Source: CAIVVT01 sp963757265 | GTDB lineage: Bacteria > Acidobacteriota > Terriglobia > Bryobacterales > Bryobacteraceae | Length of the DNA stretch: 64,000 nucleotides | Reading direction: 5' to 3' | Assembly: GCA_963757265.1 (NCBI GenBank) | Contig: CAVWRA010000005.1 | Location: 1 to 64,000, forward strand | Part shown: in pieces, positions 24,497 to 32,365 of the stretch | How the letters are laid out: each line of letters opens with the position of its first letter | How positions within the stretch are numbered: the stretch's first letter is position 1 | Position numbers and translations under genes: made by a program | Notes under the pieces: generated by a model | What the model saw: the letters and a program-made list of their open reading frames with translations, nothing else | The model's database searches: none | Told to the model about the DNA's origin: nothing

Positions 24497-25783
24497 TTAC
24501 AAAGATTGAGGCCCGGCAGAGGGCCGGCTTGCCACCGGCGAGAGGGGGAGTTGGACGATGAAAGCCGCGCCTTGGCCGGCTTCGCTGCGCACCTCCAGCC
24601 GCCCGCCGTGCTCGTCGATGATCTTGGCCGCAATCGGCAGCCCCAGACCCACGCCGTCGGGCTTGGTGGTAAAGAAGGGATTGAAGATCTGCTCGCGATG
24701 TTCCGGCAGCACGCCGGAGCCGCGGTCGATGACCGCAATCTCGATCGCCGACTCCAGCGCTCGCGTCTTCAGCGTGACGACGCCGTCGGCCGGCGAGGCG
24801 TCGGCGGCATTGTGGATGAGATTGAAGAACACCCACTCGAGCAGCGTCGCATCGCCCTGAATCGCTGACACCGAAGGATCGTAGGCGCGGTGGATGGAGA
24901 TCGAACGCGAGGGGTCCTGGCGCTGGAAGTTGTGGATCGCCTCATCCAGCAGCGTATGGACATCGAGTTCCGTGAGCCGCAGTTGAAGTGGCCGCGCGAA
25001 CTCGAGGAAGCGCGTCACCAGCAGGTTGGTGCGGTCCACTTCGCTGGCGACGTAGCCGGCCAGTTCCTGGGCCACCAAGTCGCTGCCTTCCAGGCGCTTC
25101 ACCAGCAGTTCGGCCGAAGTGCGTATCGTGCTCAGCGGATTTCGCAGTTCGTGGGCCAATCCTGCCGAGAGCTGGCCCAGTGCTGCCAGCCGCTCGCTGC
25201 GCCGCACGGAGGCCTCGGCCTCGCGCAACCGTTCATTGGCCATCGCCAGTTCCTGCACCGCGGCCTGGGCGCGCCGTGCCTCGTTGCGGTTCGACTCCGC
25301 CAGCCCATGCGTGAGGTACGCCACGAGCGGAAAGAACAGCACCCGCAGCAGGATATTCTGGACGTCTTCCGGTTCGAAATAGTGACCCCAGGCCAGAACG
25401 GCCAGCGGCCACATGGCGAGATAGGTGGCGCAGGCGAGCACCGTAACCACGGCGGTGCCGAGCGCGCCGTAACGCGTGGCCGCCGAGAGGATCGGCAGAA
25501 AAAGGATCAGGGTGTACTCGGAGTCGGTACTTTTAGTCACCGCGATCAGCAGGAAGCTGATCAATAATTTCAGACCAATCACGACGGCCGTTCCCGCGCT
25601 CGTATTCAGCGCGGGGATGCGCGGCACCGCAATCTGCAGCAGGGCCATTGCGGCCAGCATCTCGATTTCGCCCGTGTTTTTGAGCGGACTGACCCACACC
25701 AGCGCGCCAAACAGGACCAGCCAGACGAGATCCTGCCAGCGAAACCACGAAACTCGATCTGCGGAAGCCGCTGTCGCCGCCAC
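24497..25783 (-). CDS. membrane sensor histidine kinase (NtrB-like)
   Basis: 428 residues. Five or six hydrophobic segments fill residues 17-160 without a large periplasmic loop, pointing to a membrane-embedded sensor. A coiled linker (about 165-200) leads to the HisKA domain with H211 (QLSAGLAHELRNPLSTIRTS), then the HATPase_c domain with N box (FFNLIHNAADAS, N321/N325), G1 DRGSG (353-357), F box and G2 GVGLGL (377-382). It autophosphorylates at H211 and should phosphorylate the NtrC-type regulator at D51. The stimulus is unknown. The HE-L-RNPL form of the H box is typical of NtrB/ZraS-class kinases paired with sigma-54 activators. Confidence 0.94.
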   Translation of the reverse strand: MAATAASADRVSWFRWQDLVWLVLFGALVWVSPLKNTGEIEMLAAMALLQIAVPRIPALNTSAGTAVVIGLKLLISFLLIAVTKSTDSEYTLILFLPILSAATRYGALGTAVVTVLACATYLAMWPLAVLAWGHYFEPEDVQNILLRVLFFPLVAYLTHGLAESNRNEARRAQAAVQELAMANERLREAEASVRRSERLAALGQLSAGLAHELRNPLSTIRTSAELLVKRLEGSDLVAQELAGYVASEVDRTNLLVTRFLEFARPLQLRLTELDVHTLLDEAIHNFQRQDPSRSISIHRAYDPSVSAIQGDATLLEWVFFNLIHNAADASPADGVVTLKTRALESAIEIAVIDRGSGVLPEHREQIFNPFFTTKPDGVGLGLPIAAKIIDEHGGRLEVRSEAGQGAAFIVQLPLSPVASRPSAGPQSL

Positions 25784-25927
25784 GCCGCCATCTTAACCCC
25801 TTTTCCCATCACGCCGGTTGTGGGGCGTGCGCGCCCCCGGGCCAAGGCGGTGATCCAGCCGGATGCAACCAGCCGAAGCGGCGGATGAGGCGATATGGCA
25901 CAATGAGAACGTCTCGCGAGTGGTTGC

Positions 25928-27625
25928 ATGAATTCCCTTGAATCGCCCCAGAACCTGGAGCAATCTGTCCCCGCTGCCGAAGAGTCTTCGTTCGGCGATG
26001 TGCTGCGCGAATTTGAAGCACAGCATCAGAGCGTCGATGGCCACGAAGCGGCCCTGGAAGGCAGGGTCCTTTCGGTGTCCGCGGACGGCATCGTCGTCGA
26101 TGTCGGCCGCAAGATGGAGGGCGTGCTGCGGGGCGATCTGACGACCCTCCCGGAGGGTGTCTCACCGGGTGCCACGGTTCGTGTCCACATCACCGGACGC
26201 ACTGAAGACGGCTACTACTCGCTGTCGACGATCCACGTTGAAAGGGTCAGGGATCTCTCCGGGCTGCAGTCGGCTTTTGACAGCAAGGCGCCGATCAGCG
26301 GAACCGTGGTTGAGCAGGTCAAGGGCGGTCTGCGGGTGGAACTGGCCGAAGGCGTCACCGCTTTCCTGCCTGCCTCGCGCAGCGGCGTGCGGGAAATGAG
26401 CGACCTGGCGAAAGTCGTCGGGCAGCCGATCGAGTGCCGCATCACAAAACTGGATATCTCAAATCCCGACCGGCCCGACGTCGTGGTGGATCGTCGCGGA
26501 ATCCTCGATGAACAGGCGGCCGCCGCCAAGCAGCAGGCCTTCGATTTGCTCGAACCCGGATCCATCGTGGAAGGCCGCGTGCGAAGCCTGACCGAGTTCG
26601 GTGCGTTTGTCGAGTTGTGTCCGGGCATCGACGGGCTGCTGCATGTAACGGAAATGAGTTGGCAGCGGGTGGAAAAACCTTCCGAACTGCTGACCGTGGG
26701 ACAGCAACTGCAGGTCAAGATCCTGAAGATCAGCCGCGAAAACCGGAAGATCTCGCTGGGCTTGAAACAGTTGACGCCCGATCCCTGGACTGAGGCGCTG
26801 GAGAAGCTGAATCCGGGCGACCGCGTCCGCGGCAAGGTGGTCCGCCTGGCCGAGTTCGGCGCCTTTGTGGAGATCGCTCCGGGCGTGGATGGTCTGATTC
26901 ACCTGTCGGAGATGTCCTGGACCCGGCGGGTCCGAAAACCAAGTGATGTGCTGCAATTGGGCGACATCGTCGAGGCGGTGATCCTGGACGTCAAGAAGAA
27001 TGAAAGACGCATCGGCCTGGGCCTGAAGCAGGCGCTCGGCAATCCCTGGGATAGCGTGGAAACCCGTTTCGCGCCCGGCACGGTGGTCGAGGGGGCGGTG
27101 ACCAGCCTGGCCCAGTTCGGCGCCTTCGTGGACCTCGGGGACGGGGTGGAGGGGATGATCCATGTCGCCGATATTACGCGCGAAAAGCGGATCCAGCATC
27201 CCAAGGAAGTGCTGACGGATGGCCAGATGGTAAAGGCCGCCGTGTTGGAGGTGGACCGCGACAAGCGCCGCATCCGCCTCAGCATGAAACAGCTCGAACC
27301 CACTTCGGCCGATGTCTTCTGCGGCGAGCACCAGGTCGGCGAAACACTGATGGGCCGGGTCGTGGAGGTTCACGGAAACTCGGCCAAGATTGAGTTGGCC
27401 GAAGGGGTGCATGCGCGCTGCCGGATGAAAGAGGAGGCGGCGGCCCAAGGCTCCCATGAGGACGCCTCCGACGTCACCGATCTGGCCGCCATGCTGGCCT
27501 CCCGATGGAAAGGCGCAGGGGGTTCGGGCGGCGTCGAGGTCGTTCGGCCAGGTCAGTTGCGCCGCTTCCGTATTGTGGCTGTGGATGCGGCCAATCGGCG
27601 CATTGAAGTGGAATTTGCCGAGTAA
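25928..27625 (+). CDS. rpsA: 30S ribosomal protein S1 (multi-S1-domain)
   Basis: 565 residues with six S1 OB-folds at about 43-108, 120-190, 208-276, 293-363, 380-449 and 468-560. The central ones are the best conserved (GSIVEGRVRSLTEFGAFVEL..GIDGLLHVTEMSW, GDRVRGKVVRLAEFGAFVEIAPGVDGLIHLSEMSW). The first two are divergent, as in RpsA where they anchor to the ribosome, and the last is degenerate. The protein helps bind and unwind mRNA during initiation. Length and domain count fit RpsA (about 560 residues in E. coli). It is divergent from the kinase gene; a weak A-T stem (AAAAAC/GTTTTT, 27628-27644) follows the stop. Confidence 0.92.
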   Translation: MNSLESPQNLEQSVPAAEESSFGDVLREFEAQHQSVDGHEAALEGRVLSVSADGIVVDVGRKMEGVLRGDLTTLPEGVSPGATVRVHITGRTEDGYYSLSTIHVERVRDLSGLQSAFDSKAPISGTVVEQVKGGLRVELAEGVTAFLPASRSGVREMSDLAKVVGQPIECRITKLDISNPDRPDVVVDRRGILDEQAAAAKQQAFDLLEPGSIVEGRVRSLTEFGAFVELCPGIDGLLHVTEMSWQRVEKPSELLTVGQQLQVKILKISRENRKISLGLKQLTPDPWTEALEKLNPGDRVRGKVVRLAEFGAFVEIAPGVDGLIHLSEMSWTRRVRKPSDVLQLGDIVEAVILDVKKNERRIGLGLKQALGNPWDSVETRFAPGTVVEGAVTSLAQFGAFVDLGDGVEGMIHVADITREKRIQHPKEVLTDGQMVKAAVLEVDRDKRRIRLSMKQLEPTSADVFCGEHQVGETLMGRVVEVHGNSAKIELAEGVHARCRMKEEAAAQGSHEDASDVTDLAAMLASRWKGAGGSGGVEVVRPGQLRRFRIVAVDAANRRIEVEFAE

Positions 27626-27692
27626 GAAAAACCTACCGTTTTTGGGTCTCAGTCGTCTATATTCATCGGGGTGAGTCCCCGTCGAGGAAGAC

Positions 27693-28340
27693 GTGACCAG
27701 CAATCCACCTCTGGCCCGGCAGGCCATCGGGATCCCGGGCCCGTCAGACCGCCTGGCGATCGGGAACCGTATGGATGAAGAAGCGCTGATCCGCGCGGCG
27801 CAGGCCGGCGATCACGATGCATTCGAGCGGCTGGTCAGGCAATATGACAGCGGCGTTCTGCGTCTCGCCATGAACCTGCTCCGTTCCGAGGAGGACGCCC
27901 ACGACATTTATCAAGAGGCGTTTCTGAGGGTTTACCGCAACCTAGGCACGTTCCGTTTCGACTGCAGCTTTCACACCTGGCTGTACCGCATCGTCAGCAA
28001 CCTGTGCGTCGATTGCCTCAGACGCAAACGGGTCCGGCGAACGGAGCCGGCCACGATCGAGAACGAAGACGGAGCGGTCAACCGGATCGCCTTAATCCCC
28101 GCTTCGGGAGCTGAATCCGATCCGGAGCGCAGCCTCCTGAGCCAGGAGATCCGCACGAGAATTTACACGGTGCTCGCCAGTTTGACGCCCCGCGAACGCC
28201 TGGTATTCGAACTGCGCCATTTCGAAAGCCTGCGCCTGAAGGAAATCGGGGAAGCCATGGGTACGACCGAGGAGGCAGCCAAGAACTGCCTTTTCCGGGC
28301 CACGAAGAAGTTGCGCTCGGCGCTGGGAGGCCTGCTGTGA
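27693..28340 (+). CDS. ECF-family RNA polymerase sigma factor
   Basis: 215 residues from the GTG at 27693, backed by AGGAAG 2-3 bases short of ideal spacing; ATG 27771 would trim 26 poorly conserved residues. The sigma-2 region spans about 42-115 (FERLVRQYDSGVLRLAMNLLRSEEDAHDIYQEAFLRVYRNL, FHTWLYRIVSNLCVDCLRRKR). Sigma-4 spans about 155-213 (LTPRERLVFELRHFESLRLKEIGEAMGTTEEAAKNCLFRATKKLR). Region 3 is absent, as in ECF/RpoE-type factors. It overlaps the anti-sigma gene by 4 bases (GTGA). A small hairpin (CGGGG/CCCCG, 27667-27681) precedes the ribosome-binding site. Confidence 0.93.
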   Translation: MTSNPPLARQAIGIPGPSDRLAIGNRMDEEALIRAAQAGDHDAFERLVRQYDSGVLRLAMNLLRSEEDAHDIYQEAFLRVYRNLGTFRFDCSFHTWLYRIVSNLCVDCLRRKRVRRTEPATIENEDGAVNRIALIPASGAESDPERSLLSQEIRTRIYTVLASLTPRERLVFELRHFESLRLKEIGEAMGTTEEAAKNCLFRATKKLRSALGGLL

Positions 28341-29245
28341 ATTGCGAATCGGCGAAGGATCTGTTGGTGTTGCTCCATTATGGCGAGCTGAGCTTCGAGG
28401 AAGAAGAAGCGCTGCAATTGCACCTCGACGCCTGCCATTCCTGTGCCGCCGAACGGAGGCGGATCGAGAAACTCGACGTTCTGCTGGAACTGCAGCGGCC
28501 GGTCCCTCAGGCCAGCTTGCTGTCGCACTGCCGGCGTGATTTGGCCGCCCGGCTGGCGGAACAGGCCCCCCGCATGAGCCGGTTTGCGGTGGCCGTCTGG
28601 TGGCGCGGCTGGACGGGAATCGGGTGGTGGAAACCCGCCGCCGTGCTGGCCCTGCTCGCCGTCGGTTTCCTCGGAGGCCGCGCCTTCCAAAACGGTGGTG
28701 CGTCGAAGGCCGCGTTCCTGCCTGCGCGCGAAACGCCCGCAGTGGGCAAGGTCCGCATGGTAGACAACCAATCAAACGGAAAAGTCAGGATCACATACGA
28801 CGAGACCCGGCAGCGGGAACTCCTCGGCGACCTCAATGATGCCCGGGTCCGCGGCCTGCTGCTGGCCGCTGTGAATGACCAGGATCCCGCCCTGCGGGTT
28901 GATTCTATCGATCTGTTGCAGAGCCGCTGCAACGACGAAACGGTCCGCAAGGCCTTGCTCGGCGCGCTTCGAACGGACAGGAACTCGGGCGTCCGGCTGA
29001 AAGCCCTGGACGCGCTCCGGCCGTACTCGCGCGACCCGGAAACCCGTGCCGTCCTGGCCCAGGTTGTCTTGAACGATACCAGCCCGGCGATCCGGACGCA
29101 GGCGATTGACCTGCTGGTCCAGTCCCGGGGAGCCGATGTGGCCAGCACTCTCCAGGAAGTCTTGCAGCACGAGGAGAACAGCTACATCCGCGAGCGGAGC
29201 TTCGATGCGCTGCGTGCCATGAAAGCCTCGGCCGGCACGTTCTGA
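28337..29245 (+). CDS. membrane anti-sigma factor with periplasmic HEAT repeats
   Basis: 302 residues with a GTG start. The N-terminal zinc-finger anti-sigma domain has C3 and the H-x3-C-x2-C motif (QLHLDACHSCAAERR), the form that binds ECF factors. One transmembrane helix lies at about 104-122 (PAAVLALLAVGFLGGRAF). The outer part (about 150-300) is a run of HEAT-like helices: RGLLLAAVNDQDPALRVDSIDLLQ, KALLGALRTDRNSGVRLKALDALRPY, AVLAQVVLNDTSPAIRTQAIDLLVQ. It should hold the upstream sigma at the membrane and release it on an envelope signal sensed through the HEAT solenoid (inference). Translationally coupled to the sigma gene. Confidence 0.9.
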   Translation: MNCESAKDLLVLLHYGELSFEEEEALQLHLDACHSCAAERRRIEKLDVLLELQRPVPQASLLSHCRRDLAARLAEQAPRMSRFAVAVWWRGWTGIGWWKPAAVLALLAVGFLGGRAFQNGGASKAAFLPARETPAVGKVRMVDNQSNGKVRITYDETRQRELLGDLNDARVRGLLLAAVNDQDPALRVDSIDLLQSRCNDETVRKALLGALRTDRNSGVRLKALDALRPYSRDPETRAVLAQVVLNDTSPAIRTQAIDLLVQSRGADVASTLQEVLQHEENSYIRERSFDALRAMKASAGTF

Positions 29246-29319
29246 AGGAGTGCGGACTTGTTACACGCGGAGCGTGACCCCAACTCGGTTCACGCGTCCA
29301 CAGGAGTGAGGTGCAGATC

Positions 29320-30201
29320 ATGCTGAGAATTGACAGGTTGGTTCGGGACGCGGCGCTCCCGGCCCTCTTCGTTGTGCTGTCCGCGTCGGCGGGCGCGCAG
29401 TTGCCCGAGCCGCCGCAGCGGGACGTTCCCTTCCTGATCCAGGTGAGTGGAGAGTCGCGGGCGTTTCTCGGCGTGGGCGTTGAGGAGATCACGAGCGAGC
29501 GCGCCAGGGCCCTCAAGCTGCCGGAGGAGTACGGCGTGGTAATCACGCGCGTGGACGAGGCTAGTCCCGCCGAACAGGCCGGTCTCAAGGCCGGAGACGT
29601 AATCCGGGCCTACAATGGCCAGCGCGTGGAAGGGGCGGAGCAATTCATCCGCCTGGTGCGTGAGACGCCCCCGGGCCGGACGGTAAAGCTATCGATCGTT
29701 CGCGCCGGCGTGCAACAAAGCGTATCCGCGACGCTGGGTGCGCGCAAGCCGCAGACCTTCGGACCGGACAAGGAGTACTTCCACGTCGAGATTCCTGAGA
29801 TACCTGAGCTGAACTTCCAGATCCCGGATGTACCCCGAGCCATGATGTTTTGGCGCAGTTCCATGCTGGGGGTCGAGGCCGAGAGTTTGGGCGACACACA
29901 GCTTGCTGACTATTTTGGCGTGAAGGATGGCGTTCTGGTCCGCTCGGTGTTCAAGGGCTCGGCGGCAGAGAAGGCCGGTATCAAGGCCGGCGACGTGCTT
30001 CTGAAGGTAGACAAGGACAGAGTCACCACGCCACGGGAAGTGACCGGCGCGATCCGAAACTTCCGTAAGAGCGGGAAGAAGACGTTCCCCATCGCTGTGC
30101 TGCGCGACCACAAGGACATGACGTTAACGGTCACACTGGAAGATGTTCACCCTCCGACTGCGCAGCCCCTTGGTTCTCCGGTGAAGCACCAGAGTCTGTA
30201 G
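29320..30201 (+). CDS. exported double-PDZ protein without protease domain
   Basis: 293 residues from the ATG at 29320, placed 8 bases after GAGG. The signal peptide ends near residue 27 (SASAGAQ). PDZ1 spans about 50-140 (FLGVGVEEITSERARALKLPEEYGVVITRVDEASPAEQAGLKAGDVIRAYNGQRV). PDZ2 spans about 190-280 (MLGVEAESLGDTQLADYFGVKDGVLVRSVFKGSAAEKAGIKAGDVLLKVDKDRV). The HtrA/Deg catalytic triad is absent. It follows the sigma/anti-sigma pair by 74 bases in the same direction, suggesting an envelope-stress module in which PDZ domains bind C-termini of misfolded envelope proteins (inference). Its 3' end overlaps the leftward gene that ends at 30131. Confidence 0.9.
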   Translation: MLRIDRLVRDAALPALFVVLSASAGAQLPEPPQRDVPFLIQVSGESRAFLGVGVEEITSERARALKLPEEYGVVITRVDEASPAEQAGLKAGDVIRAYNGQRVEGAEQFIRLVRETPPGRTVKLSIVRAGVQQSVSATLGARKPQTFGPDKEYFHVEIPEIPELNFQIPDVPRAMMFWRSSMLGVEAESLGDTQLADYFGVKDGVLVRSVFKGSAAEKAGIKAGDVLLKVDKDRVTTPREVTGAIRNFRKSGKKTFPIAVLRDHKDMTLTVTLEDVHPPTAQPLGSPVKHQSL

Positions 30202-30682
30202 CGGCGCCCGGCACAATCGGAGGGGATTCGATCTCGTCAGCATTACTCTGGAAGACGGGCACAAGTCCGGGTGCTGTTCCCGGTCTCTGTCTGCTTGATG
30301 CGGTCCACGCCTTGGTTGGAATCACCATCCGGTGCACCTTCAGCAAGAGGTCCACCTCGCCTTTGCTGATTTGGAGTGCCGAGGCGATCCGGGATGGAGA
30401 ATCTCCGCGGAAGTGCATTCGAAGCACCAGGTTGCGGCGGCTCAGATTCATAGACTGACCGGGCGGCGGAGTGGTTGCCTGGGCCGGCTGCAGGCCTGCG
30501 ATCTCGTCTTTCATCTGGGCGATTTCCGCACTCAAACTCTCCTTCTGAGCGCGCCAGTCTTCCAAATTGCGGTCCTGCGTGGCGATCAGATGATCCAGGC
30601 GACGCTTGGATACGATGAACAGGCTGAACTGCAAGAATGCAACCAGCGCCAGCGCGGCCACGGCGAAGAATAATGGTCCCAT
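30131..30682 (-). CDS. SwrB/DUF2802-like membrane-anchored coiled-coil HTH protein
   Basis: 183 residues from the ATG at 30682, six bases after GGAGG. An N-terminal membrane helix (3-23, LFFAVAALALVAFLQFSLF) is followed by a coiled coil (about 28-62) and a small HTH-like segment (SRRNLVLRMHFRGDSPSRIASALQISKGEVDLLLKVHRMV, about 80-120). A disordered Pro/Ser/Ala tail ends it. Proteins of this architecture occur at the ends of flagellar operons and aid flagellar export assembly (SwrB of Bacillus); the assignment rests on architecture and position after fliA and fliY-like. The last 71 bases overlap the PDZ gene tail to tail. Confidence 0.7.
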   Translation of the reverse strand: MGPLFFAVAALALVAFLQFSLFIVSKRRLDHLIATQDRNLEDWRAQKESLSAEIAQMKDEIAGLQPAQATTPPPGQSMNLSRRNLVLRMHFRGDSPSRIASALQISKGEVDLLLKVHRMVIPTKAWTASSRQRPGTAPGLVPVFQSNADEIESPPIVPGAATDSGASPENQGAAQSEGEHLPV

Positions 30683-30710
30683 GCCATCCTCCTGTGACTC
30701 TTCCAGCGAT

Positions 30711-31553
30711 CTAGAACAAGGTCCGCAACCGCTCCTCGCGGCTGATGATCTCCAGGATTCGGACGCCGTAATTGCCCTCGACGACAACAACTTCGCCCCT
30801 TGCGATCACGCAGTTGTTGACGATGATTTCGACCGGCTCAGTCACCGACCGGTTGAGCTCCACAATCGAACCGGTCGTCAGCCTGAGTGCCTCCTTCAGC
30901 CGCATCTGAGTTCGACCAAAGGAAACGCCGATCGGCAGTTCCACTTCCAGCAGCAGATCCAGCGTCTTCGAGTTTTTGGGAAGTGGATGCGCCGCGGCCT
31001 GCTGGTCCAGCGAAGGAAGGGCAGCGGCCGGGAGGGCTACCGCCGCGGTTGCAGCGGCTGCCGTTTGGGTGTCTTCTTTCGCCAGCGCCGCCGACAACTC
31101 TGGTGAGGCCCCGATGGCGCACGCTGGCAATGCACCGCCAATTGCAAGCGCAACCTCTCGCCACTGGAATCCCGGCGGGTAGCTGGCGGACTCGTGTCCG
31201 TTCTTCAGTTCCACCTCAATGCCCGCGCGCCGCCCCACTATCGAGGCCAACTGAGACAGACTCTGCCTCACCACCTCGAGAAAGGCGTCCTTGGTTGCCG
31301 CTTCATCCTCGCTCGCCAGACCGGCCGCCTGCAGAATCCGGCCGCCAACGGTTCTGCACACCAGGTCCGGCAAACGCACGAAGACCCGCGCGCCTTCGGT
31401 AAGAGTCAGAGTCTCCTGCCATCCGACCCCCTCCGGGGGAGATGTCACATGCGGTCCCGCAGACGTCTCCGCCTGCTCGCCTGTCATGGCGAACAAGGCA
31501 CTCGCAAGGGCCGCCGCCCACTCCTCAGCCAACCATCCGACACCCGCATCCAT
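30711..31553 (-). CDS. FliY/FliN-type flagellar switch protein with N-terminal extension
   Basis: 280 residues. The C-terminal SpoA domain (about 205-278) is a clear FliN unit: LDLLLEVELPIGVSFGRTQMRLKEALRLTTGSIVELNRSVTEPVEIIVNNCVIARGEVVVVEGNYGVRILEI. The N-terminal 150 residues have a CheC/CheX-like flavour (KDAFLEVVRQSLSQLASIVGRRAGIEVEL), recalling FliY, and an Ala-rich linker joins the two. A separate minimal FliN is encoded at 38792, so the C-ring may contain both. It could modulate CheY-P signalling at the switch, as FliY does, but the CheC phosphatase motif (E-x2-N) is not evident. Confidence 0.85.
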   Translation of the reverse strand: MDAGVGWLAEEWAAALASALFAMTGEQAETSAGPHVTSPPEGVGWQETLTLTEGARVFVRLPDLVCRTVGGRILQAAGLASEDEAATKDAFLEVVRQSLSQLASIVGRRAGIEVELKNGHESASYPPGFQWREVALAIGGALPACAIGASPELSAALAKEDTQTAAAATAAVALPAAALPSLDQQAAAHPLPKNSKTLDLLLEVELPIGVSFGRTQMRLKEALRLTTGSIVELNRSVTEPVEIIVNNCVIARGEVVVVEGNYGVRILEIISREERLRTLF

Positions 31554-31583
31554 ATTCGCCTCCTTGCGCCATTGCCGATGCCG

Positions 31584-32342
31584 CTAAACAGCCGCTCCAC
31601 GCCCCGTAGGCCATTTTTTCTTCAGAAACGCCCGCAACCGTGCGATGGCCTGAGTTTTCAATTGAGACACGCGCGATTCATGCAACTGGATCACCGAGGC
31701 AATCTCTCGCAAGGTGAGCTCTTCCTGGAAATAAAGACCGAGTACCGTGCGCTCGATCGTCGGCATCCTCGCTATGGCCTGCGCGAGAATGCGCCTCAGT
31801 TCGGCGCGCTCCAATAGGTTGGAAGGCCAGGATTCTTCACTGTCAGCAACAAAGCGGAGCAGCTCCCGCCCGTCCTCTTCCGGCGGATGGCTCTCGAGAC
31901 TGCCCAGATTGAGCCCGCGAATCTCTGTGAGCCAGTCGCGGTATTCGCCCAGAGAAACTCCAAGCTCCGCCGCGATCTCCTCCTCGCTGGGTGCACGATG
32001 AAGGCTCTGCTCGAGGTTTGAGATGGCGAGCTCGATAAGCTTGCTGCGGCGTCGCTGCTGGCGGGGCGCCCAGTCCAGACCTCGCAGGCTGTCCAGAATG
32101 GCTCCCCGGATCTTATACTCGGCATAGGTCTTGAGCTTGACCCCGTGCGAGGGATCGTACCTGTCAATGGCGGATATCAATCCAACGACGCCGGTCGAAA
32201 TCAGGTCCTCAAGACTGACCGTCTCCGGCAGCCGATCATGAATGCGCCGCGCGATGAGGCGAACTTGAGGCATGTGCTCAAGAATCAGCTGTTCTCTCTC
32301 CTCCGGGCTGATTGTTGTCGGTTGTCCCTGGTATGGATTCAT
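31584..32342 (-). CDS. fliA: flagellar sigma factor FliA (sigma-28)
   Basis: 252 residues. Region 2 spans about 18-95 (LILEHMPQVRLIARRIHDRLPETVSLEDLISTGVVGLISAIDRYDPSHGVKLKTYAEYKIRGAILDSLRGLDWAPR), with the FliA/WhiG hallmark AEYKIRGAILDSLR..DW. Region 3 (about 100-160) and region 4 (about 185-245, ERTVLGLYFQEELTLREIASVIQLHESRVSQLKTQAIARLR) are complete. FliA directs late flagellar genes (flagellin, motor, chemotaxis). It follows flhF by 23 bases inside the sigma-54-driven operon. Candidate target promoters in this window precede fliM and flaG. No flgM gene is visible nearby. Confidence 0.96.
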   Translation of the reverse strand: MNPYQGQPTTISPEEREQLILEHMPQVRLIARRIHDRLPETVSLEDLISTGVVGLISAIDRYDPSHGVKLKTYAEYKIRGAILDSLRGLDWAPRQQRRRSKLIELAISNLEQSLHRAPSEEEIAAELGVSLGEYRDWLTEIRGLNLGSLESHPPEEDGRELLRFVADSEESWPSNLLERAELRRILAQAIARMPTIERTVLGLYFQEELTLREIASVIQLHESRVSQLKTQAIARLRAFLKKKWPTGRGAAV

Positions 32343-32365
32343 TGGCTGTTCCTGTTCTCATCGGT

